A stretch of DNA of 10,117 bases, taken from NCBI GenBank assembly GCA_027451085.1, contig DAIDKA010000234.1:1-10117 (forward strand), written 5' to 3'. Below are positions 5,863 to 10,117 of this stretch, in pieces. This DNA is from Gammaproteobacteria bacterium (GTDB lineage Bacteria > Pseudomonadota > Gammaproteobacteria > Steroidobacterales > Steroidobacteraceae). The notes beneath the pieces were generated by a model that searched no databases, was not told the origin of the DNA, and worked only from the letters and a program-made list of their open reading frames with translations. The first letter of the stretch is position 1. The number at the start of each line of letters is the position of its first letter. The position numbers were made by a program, and so were the translations under genes.

Positions 5863-7206
5863 CTACTTCAGTCCCAGGCGCCGCTCCAGGTAGTGTATGT
5901 CCTGGCCGCCGCTGGCGAAGGCGGCGTGGGACAGGATCTCCTGGTGCAGGGCGATGTTGGTCCTGATGCCCTCCACGACCATCTCGGCCAGCGCGCCCTT
6001 CATGCGGGCGATGGCCGACTCGCGGGTCTCGCCGTAGGCGATGAGCTTGCCGATCAGCGAGTCGTAGTTGGGCGGCACGTTGTAACCACTGTAGACATGG
6101 CTGTCGATGCGTATGCCCGGGCCCCCTGGGGCGTGCCACAGCTTGATCGGTCCCGGCGAGGGCATGAAGGTCTTGGCATCCTCGGCGTTGATGCGGCATT
6201 CGAGGGCATGCCCGCGGAACTCGACGTTGTCCTGCTTCCACGGCAGCTTTTCGCCGGCCGCGATCATCAGCTGCGCCTTCACCAGGTCGATGCCGGTGAT
6301 GAGTTCCGTCACAGGGTGTTCCACCTGGATGCGGGTGTTCATCTCGATGAAGTAGAACTCGCCGTCCTGGTAGAGGAACTCGAGCGTGCCGGCGCTGCGG
6401 TAACCGACCGCGCGGCAGGCATCAACCACCCGCTCCCCCATCTTCCTGCGCTGTTTTTCGGTGATGCCGGGGGCGGGGGCTTCCTCGATCACCTTCTGGT
6501 GCCGGCGCTGCATGGAGCAGTCGCGTTCACCCAGATGTATTATGTTGCCGTGGTGGTCGGCCAGCACCTGGAACTCGATGTGGCGCGGCCGTTCCAGGAA
6601 CTTCTCCATGTACACCTGGTCGTTGCCGAAGGCCGCCAGGGCCTCGGCCTTGGTGACATTGATGGCGTTGAGCAGCGAGGCATCGGTGTGCACCACGCGC
6701 ATGCCGCGGCCGCCGCCGCCGCCGGACGCCTTGATGATCACCGGGTAGCCGATCTCACGGGCGATGCGCAGGTTTTCCTCCGGGCCCTCGCCCAGCGGGC
6801 CGTCGGAGCCGGGGACGCAGGGCACGCCGTGGGATTTCATCACCCTGATGGCTGAGACCTTGTCACCCATGGTGCGGATGGTCTCGGCCTTCGGACCGAT
6901 GAAGACGAAGCCGGACTGCTCGACGCGCTCGCCGAAGTCGGCGTTCTCGGACAGGAAGCCGTAGCCGGGGTGGATGGCGCCGGCGTCGGTCACCTCGGCG
7001 GCGCTGATGATCGCCGGCATGCTCAGGTAGCTCTTGGCCGAAGGCGGGGGGCCGATGCAGACGGACTCATCCGCGAGCAGCACGTGCTTGAGGCTGTAGT
7101 CGGCCGTGGAGTGCACGGCCACGGTCTTGATCCCCAGTTCCTTGCAAGCGCGCAGGATCCGCAGCGCGATTTCGCCGCGGTTGGCGATGACGATCTTTTC
7201 CAGCAT
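5863..7206 (-). CDS. accC: Biotin carboxylase subunit of acetyl-CoA carboxylase
   Basis: ATP-dependent carboxylation of the biotin on AccB, the first half-reaction of acetyl-CoA carboxylase and the entry to fatty acid synthesis. The product has 447 residues (E. coli 449), and the known catalytic residues fall at the same numbers as in the E. coli enzyme: Lys116, Lys159, His209, His236, Lys238, Glu276, Glu288, Arg292, Gln294, Glu296 and Arg338. The biotin carboxylase N-domain starts MLEKIVIANRGEIALRIL. The ATP-grasp part has the glycine-rich loop KASGGGGGRGM (159-169), and EMNTRIQVEHPVTE (288-301) is the catalytic stretch. The C-terminal domain contains ALECRINAED (334-343). It follows accB by 4 nt with no clear ribosome site of its own, so coupling is likely. 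A hairpin lies just after the stop codon. Confidence 0.99.
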   Translation of the reverse strand: MLEKIVIANRGEIALRILRACKELGIKTVAVHSTADYSLKHVLLADESVCIGPPPSAKSYLSMPAIISAAEVTDAGAIHPGYGFLSENADFGERVEQSGFVFIGPKAETIRTMGDKVSAIRVMKSHGVPCVPGSDGPLGEGPEENLRIAREIGYPVIIKASGGGGGRGMRVVHTDASLLNAINVTKAEALAAFGNDQVYMEKFLERPRHIEFQVLADHHGNIIHLGERDCSMQRRHQKVIEEAPAPGITEKQRRKMGERVVDACRAVGYRSAGTLEFLYQDGEFYFIEMNTRIQVEHPVTELITGIDLVKAQLMIAAGEKLPWKQDNVEFRGHALECRINAEDAKTFMPSPGPIKLWHAPGGPGIRIDSHVYSGYNVPPNYDSLIGKLIAYGETRESAIARMKGALAEMVVEGIRTNIALHQEILSHAAFASGGQDIHYLERRLGLK

Positions 7207-7210
7207 GGCG

Positions 7211-7660
7211 TTATTCGATGACGAACAGGGGCTGGCCGAATTCCACCGGCTCGCCGTTCTGCACCATGATGGAGGTGATGCGGCCGGCCTTGTCCGCCTC
7301 GATCTGGTTCATCATCTTCATGGCCTCGACGATGCACAGGACCTGGCCGACCTTGACCTCGTCACCGATGTCCACGAACGCCTTGGCGCCCGGTGTCTGG
7401 GCCGAATAAAAGGTCCCGACCATCGGCGAGGTGACCACGTGGTCGTTCGGCCGGGCGGCTGCGGCAGGCGCTGCGGCCGGCGCGGCTGCAACTGCTGCTG
7501 CGGGGGCGGCCAGCATCACCGGTGCGGGCGCGTGAGCCACGTTGCTGCCGGCGGGCATGCGGCTGATGCGCACGGCTTCCTCGCCTTCCTTGATCTCGAT
7601 TTCGGCGATTCCGGATTCTTCCAGAAGCTCGATCAGCTTCTTGACCTTGCGGATGTCCAT
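7211..7660 (-). CDS. accB: Biotin carboxyl carrier protein of acetyl-CoA carboxylase
   Basis: Carries the biotin that shuttles carboxyl groups between biotin carboxylase and carboxyltransferase. The product has 149 residues (E. coli 156). The N-terminal part (MDIRKVKKLIELLEESGIAE, 1-20) is the helix that assembles with AccC. Residues 43-70 form a flexible Ala/Pro linker. The C-terminal biotinyl domain (about 74-149) has the biotinylation motif EAMKM (112-116), with Lys115 the modified residue, and ends in VEFGQPLFVIE. The ATG at 7660 has GGAG about 11 nt upstream. A 47-nt gap to aroQ includes an AT-rich patch that may hold the accBC promoter. In E. coli accBC is autoregulated by AccB; nothing here shows whether that holds. 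Confidence 0.99.
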   Translation of the reverse strand: MDIRKVKKLIELLEESGIAEIEIKEGEEAVRISRMPAGSNVAHAPAPVMLAAPAAAVAAAPAAAPAAAARPNDHVVTSPMVGTFYSAQTPGAKAFVDIGDEVKVGQVLCIVEAMKMMNQIEADKAGRITSIMVQNGEPVEFGQPLFVIE

Positions 7661-7685
7661 GCCTGTGGGTGCTCCGTGTCGATTC

Positions 7686-7714
7686 TTTATAAGATTTAAG
7701 GGGTTGTTCAGACG
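7686..7714 (-). promoter_or_regulatory. Possible accBC promoter in the aroQ-accB gap
   Basis: The minus strand has TATAAA (7686-7691) in the only clearly AT-rich patch of this area, 25 nt before the accB ATG. The position 17 nt upstream (CGTCTG) is a poor -35 match, so if it is a promoter it is weak or activator-dependent. In E. coli the accBC operon also has its own promoter. This is inference from composition and place. Confidence 0.3.
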
Positions 7715-8154
7715 GCGCGCGCCAGAATCCTGGCGGCGGCGCGTAGTGCGAGTTCGTAGCCGAAGGCTCCGAGCCCGATGATGGAACCGGCCGCGATGTC
7801 GGAAAAGTACGACGAATGGCGGAACGGCTCCCGTGCGTGAATATTGCTGAGGTGAACCTCGATGAACGGCAGCTTCACCGCGCTGATGGCATCGCGCAGC
7901 GCGATGCTGGTGTGCGTGAAGGCGCCCGGGTTCAGGATCATGAAGTCCACGGCCTCCCGGCTGGCCTGGTGTACGCGCTCAATGAGGGCGTGCTCCGCAT
8001 TGCTCTGGAAGGCGGTCAGCGTATGGCCCGCCTCGCGTGCCACCTCGGCGGCGCGCTGCTCGATGTGACCCAGGGTCTCGGCGCCGTAGATGCCCGGTTC
8101 CCGGGTGCCCAACAGGTTCAGGTTGGGGCCGTTGACCAGAAGAATATGCGCCAT
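7708..8154 (-). CDS. aroQ: Type II 3-dehydroquinate dehydratase
   Basis: Third step of the shikimate pathway: anti-elimination of water from 3-dehydroquinate, in a dodecameric cytosolic enzyme. The product has 148 residues, typical of the type II family. It carries ILLVNGPNLNLLGTREPGIYG (4-24), with Arg18 and catalytic Tyr23 on the mobile lid, then FQSNAEHALIERVHQA (49-64), NPGAFTHTSIALRDA (75-89), EVHLSNIHAREPFRH (99-113, with catalytic His101) and GLGAFGYELAL (127-137). The ATG at 8154 is where the family starts; only weak GAGG/CGGA ribosome matches precede it. It lies 59 nt after the thioredoxin gene and 47 nt before accB. The aroQ-accB-accC order is widespread in gammaproteobacteria. Confidence 0.98.
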   Translation of the reverse strand: MAHILLVNGPNLNLLGTREPGIYGAETLGHIEQRAAEVAREAGHTLTAFQSNAEHALIERVHQASREAVDFMILNPGAFTHTSIALRDAISAVKLPFIEVHLSNIHAREPFRHSSYFSDIAAGSIIGLGAFGYELALRAAARILARAV

Positions 8155-8194
8155 GGAATCCGCGTCGCCTCGAACAACTGAACAAAGCGCGGCG

Positions 8195-8223
8195 AATGTA
8201 CCCTAGTTTGCGCCTATTGTCGT
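8195..8223 (-). promoter_or_regulatory. Possible aroQ promoter
   Basis: On the minus strand ACGACA (8218-8223, four of six bases of the -35 consensus) and TACATT (8195-8200, four of six of the -10 consensus) are 17 nt apart. They overlap the end of the thioredoxin gene and begin the 59-nt gap before aroQ. The match is moderate, and weak sigma-70-like pairs occur by chance. Confidence 0.3.
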
Positions 8224-8936
8224 GTTTTGGCGGTAGCTTTGGCGCGAATTACAGCCAGATCGCGCAGGCCATCGCTGAGGCGCAAGCGGGTGGTGGCAAG
8301 GTTCTGGCGGCCGGCGTCGAGCGCCGCCAGGTTCGACAATATGAGATCTGCTTCGTCCTGGTGCAACTCGCCACGTTTGACGGTGACAATATCACCGCGG
8401 CTGTCGGCGATCACTGTGAAAGGCAGGACCAGTTCCGGCACCCCGACGGCCGTGGCGGCAGCCAGACCGCCCTTCTCCCCCATCAGCAGAGGGTAGTCGA
8501 CGCCCCTGGCCTGCGCGAATTTCATGGCATCGGCCTTGAAGTCCATCGCCACGCCGATCACCTGAGTGGAGTCTCCATGCCTGCGATGCAGGGCTTGCAG
8601 CAGCGGGATTTCACGTCGGCAAGGCTCGCACCAGCTGGCCCAGAAGTTCAGCAACAGTGGTCTGCCGCGGTAGTCACTGAGTTTGTGCAGCACACCGGCA
8701 GTGTCCGGCAGGGCCAGGTCAGGCAGATGATCCGGTGGGGTTGCGGCGGGGGCCGGTGATGCCGCCGGTGCCGAGTCCGCTTGCAGGCCGCCGGCGGGCG
8801 CGTTGACAGTGGCGGACGCGACCCGGATGCCGGGGTGATTGCCCAGCACGCTGCGGTAGAGCAGGAAGCCGCCTGGGCCCGCCAGGGCAACCAGCACCAG
8901 GCCGATGGCAGCCTGGGTGGTGGCGCTGATCTTCAC
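8214..8936 (-). CDS. TlpA/ResA-type membrane-anchored thioredoxin
   Basis: Periplasmic thiol-disulfide oxidoreductase of the TlpA/ResA/CcmG type. The product has 240 residues. An uncleaved N-terminal anchor (about 8-27, IGLVLVALAGPGGFLLY) is followed by a linker rich in Ala and Pro (41-70). The thioredoxin fold runs from about 70 to 205: LPDLALPDTAGVLHKLSDYR, then LLLNFWASWCEPCRREIPLL (94-113) with active-site Cys103 and Cys106, IGVAMD (127-132) and the cis-proline stretch LPFTVI (171-176). Residues 206-240 form an extra basic tail not typical of the family. The GTG at 8936 overlaps the dsbD stop codon (GTGA) and has AAGGTGG 7 nt upstream. Coupling to dsbD suggests DsbD keeps it reduced. A specific role, such as cytochrome c maturation, is not shown by the sequence. 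Confidence 0.9.
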   Translation of the reverse strand: MKISATTQAAIGLVLVALAGPGGFLLYRSVLGNHPGIRVASATVNAPAGGLQADSAPAASPAPAATPPDHLPDLALPDTAGVLHKLSDYRGRPLLLNFWASWCEPCRREIPLLQALHRRHGDSTQVIGVAMDFKADAMKFAQARGVDYPLLMGEKGGLAAATAVGVPELVLPFTVIADSRGDIVTVKRGELHQDEADLILSNLAALDAGRQNLATTRLRLSDGLRDLAVIRAKATAKTRQ

Positions 8937-10117
8937 AGCCCCGCCACCTTGTTGCTGGTGGCATCGCGCGCCACCGCGGCGAATTGCGGGGCCTTCATGT
9001 AGCCCACCACGCGGTAGCGGGTGCGCTCCCGGCCGTCCGGGCCGTAGAAGGCGATGGTCGGGGGGCCGAAGATGCCGAAGCGCTTGAGCAGCGCCTGGTC
9101 ATCAGCGTCGTCGGCAGTGACATTGGCGCGGAGCAACACGACATCATGCAGTGAGGACTGCACGGCCGGATCGGTGAAGGTGTATTTCTCCATCTCCTTG
9201 CAGGAGACGCACCAGTCGGCATAGAAGTCGAGCATCACGGGGTGGCCGCCGGCGTGCGCCGTCGCCACCTCGCGGTCGAGGTCATTGATCGACTTGATGG
9301 TGCGGAAGGCCAGCTCATCCTGCCGGCCGTGCAGCAGGCGCGCCAGCGGGTCCGGGCCGCCGGAGGCCGCGGTGCCGGCGGCGAGCAGCGCCAGGCCCGC
9401 GAGCGCGGCCAGTGCCTGGCCCAGCGCCGGGGCGCGGCGCCGGAACAGGTCGCCCCACAGCACCCAGGTCAGGGCGGCGGCGGGGAACAGCCACAGGACC
9501 GCGATCAGCCACTCCGGCGTGACCCGCACCAGCATCCAGGCCGATACCCCCAGCATCAGCACCCCGAACAGCCGCTTCACCAGGTCCATCCAGGCGCCGG
9601 CGCGCGGCAACAGCGAGCCGGCCGAGGCGCCGACCACCAGCAGGGGGGCGCCCATGCCCAGGCTCATCACGAACAGCGCAGCGGCGCCGCGCGCGATGTT
9701 GCCGCTCTCGCCGATCACGGCCAGTGTCGCGACCAGCGGCGGGGCGACGCAGGTGGTGACGATCAACGCCGACAGCGCGCCCATCACGGCCACGCCGGTG
9801 AAGCTGCCGGCCGTCTGGCGGCCGCTGACGCCGGCCAGGGCGGTCTGGACGGCGGCAGGCATCTGCAGGGTGAAGGCGCCGAGCATGGACAGCGCCAGGG
9901 CGACGAACACCAGGGCGAACAGGACGACGATCCAGGTCTGCTGGAACAGGGCCTGGATGTGGCTGCCGGCAGCGGCCACCGCGACTCCGGCCAGGGTGTA
10001 GCTGCAGGCCATGCCCAGGACGTAGGTCAACGACAGCGCGAAGGCCCGCCGCGTGGTGATGTCCTTGCCATGGCCGGCAATGATGCCGGACAGGATCGGC
10101 ACCATGGGCAGCACGCA
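8933..10117 (-). CDS. dsbD: Thiol:disulfide interchange protein DsbD, N-terminal part missing
   Basis: Inner-membrane protein that passes electrons from cytosolic thioredoxin to periplasmic thiol proteins. 394 residues are visible and the gene continues past the right edge, so the periplasmic alpha domain is not seen. The first visible codon is a Cys followed by VLPMVPILSGIIAG, matching Cys163 of E. coli DsbD. The second membrane-domain Cys, in VTTCVAPPLVATL, is visible residue 123; the spacing of 122 equals that of E. coli Cys163 and Cys285. Several hydrophobic helices follow, up to about residue 250. The C-terminal gamma domain is a thioredoxin fold with VMLDFYADWCVSCKEMEKYT (294-313), CxxC at 303-306, and GPPTIAFY (351-358). 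The stop codon overlaps the tlpA start. A valine codon at 10114 could be mistaken for a GTG start but lies inside the conserved motif. Confidence 0.96.
   Translation of the reverse strand, partial: CVLPMVPILSGIIAGHGKDITTRRAFALSLTYVLGMACSYTLAGVAVAAAGSHIQALFQQTWIVVLFALVFVALALSMLGAFTLQMPAAVQTALAGVSGRQTAGSFTGVAVMGALSALIVTTCVAPPLVATLAVIGESGNIARGAAALFVMSLGMGAPLLVVGASAGSLLPRAGAWMDLVKRLFGVLMLGVSAWMLVRVTPEWLIAVLWLFPAAALTWVLWGDLFRRRAPALGQALAALAGLALLAAGTAASGGPDPLARLLHGRQDELAFRTIKSINDLDREVATAHAGGHPVMLDFYADWCVSCKEMEKYTFTDPAVQSSLHDVVLLRANVTADDADDQALLKRFGIFGPPTIAFYGPDGRERTRYRVVGYMKAPQFAAVARDATSNKVAGL

Noticed and set aside
5893..6855. A 320-residue open frame on the plus strand opposite accC
   Set aside because: Its composition (runs of Ala, His, Asp and Val) is the mirror of accC codons, and accC matches its family over its whole length.
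10112..10117. A GTG near the right edge as the dsbD start
   Set aside because: The codon is the Val right after the conserved membrane-domain Cys, so the gene continues beyond the window.
1..10117. Defence system, mobile element, CRISPR array or other novel cassette
   Set aside because: All gaps are under 110 nt, every gene is a recognised family in a conserved order, and no direct-repeat arrays, transposase motifs or compositional breaks were seen.

Overview
The window is an ordinary, densely packed housekeeping segment of a GC-rich bacterial chromosome. Every gene I can support lies on the minus strand, so transcription runs from high to low coordinates. In that order the genes are: dsbD (5' end cut off by the right edge), a TlpA/ResA-type thioredoxin, aroQ, accB, accC, prmA, a zinc-ribbon/DUF3426 membrane protein, dusB, fis, purH and purD (3' end cut off by the left edge). 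The Fis protein, the dusB-fis and accB-accC pairs, and the overall order point to a gammaproteobacterium. As I remember it, the same order with no tlpA runs dipZ-aroQ-accB-accC-prmA-hypothetical-dusB-fis-purH-purD in Pseudomonas aeruginosa. The high GC content and the extra thioredoxin suggest a non-enteric lineage, perhaps a Chromatiales-like group, but I cannot name a genus.

Right part (about 7660-10117): dsbD and tlpA overlap by 4 nt (GTGA). They form a thiol-redox unit in which DsbD carries electrons across the inner membrane and the anchored thioredoxin is a plausible recipient. After a 59-nt gap comes aroQ (type II 3-dehydroquinase, shikimate pathway).

Middle part (about 5750-7660): after a 47-nt gap come accB and accC, 4 nt apart. 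They encode the biotin carrier and biotin carboxylase of acetyl-CoA carboxylase. A 109-nt gap with two inverted repeats separates accC from prmA.

Left part (1-5753): prmA, the zinc-ribbon gene, dusB, fis, purH and purD are closely spaced. They overlap at zinc-ribbon/dusB (GTGA) and at purH/purD (TAATG), with short gaps elsewhere. The group links ribosomal protein L11 methylation, tRNA dihydrouridine formation, a growth-rate-responsive nucleoid protein and de novo purine synthesis, all of which are growth-related functions. The 61-nt fis-purH gap is unusually rich in inverted repeats.

No gap exceeds 300 bases. I see no tRNA, rRNA, mobile element, CRISPR array, toxin-antitoxin pair or phage gene, and I do not see a previously undescribed system. 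The points worth a second look are modest: the tlpA insertion, its basic C-terminal tail, the uncharacterised zinc-ribbon protein, and several intergenic hairpins and a palindrome. Long open frames on the plus strand are shadows produced by the base composition.
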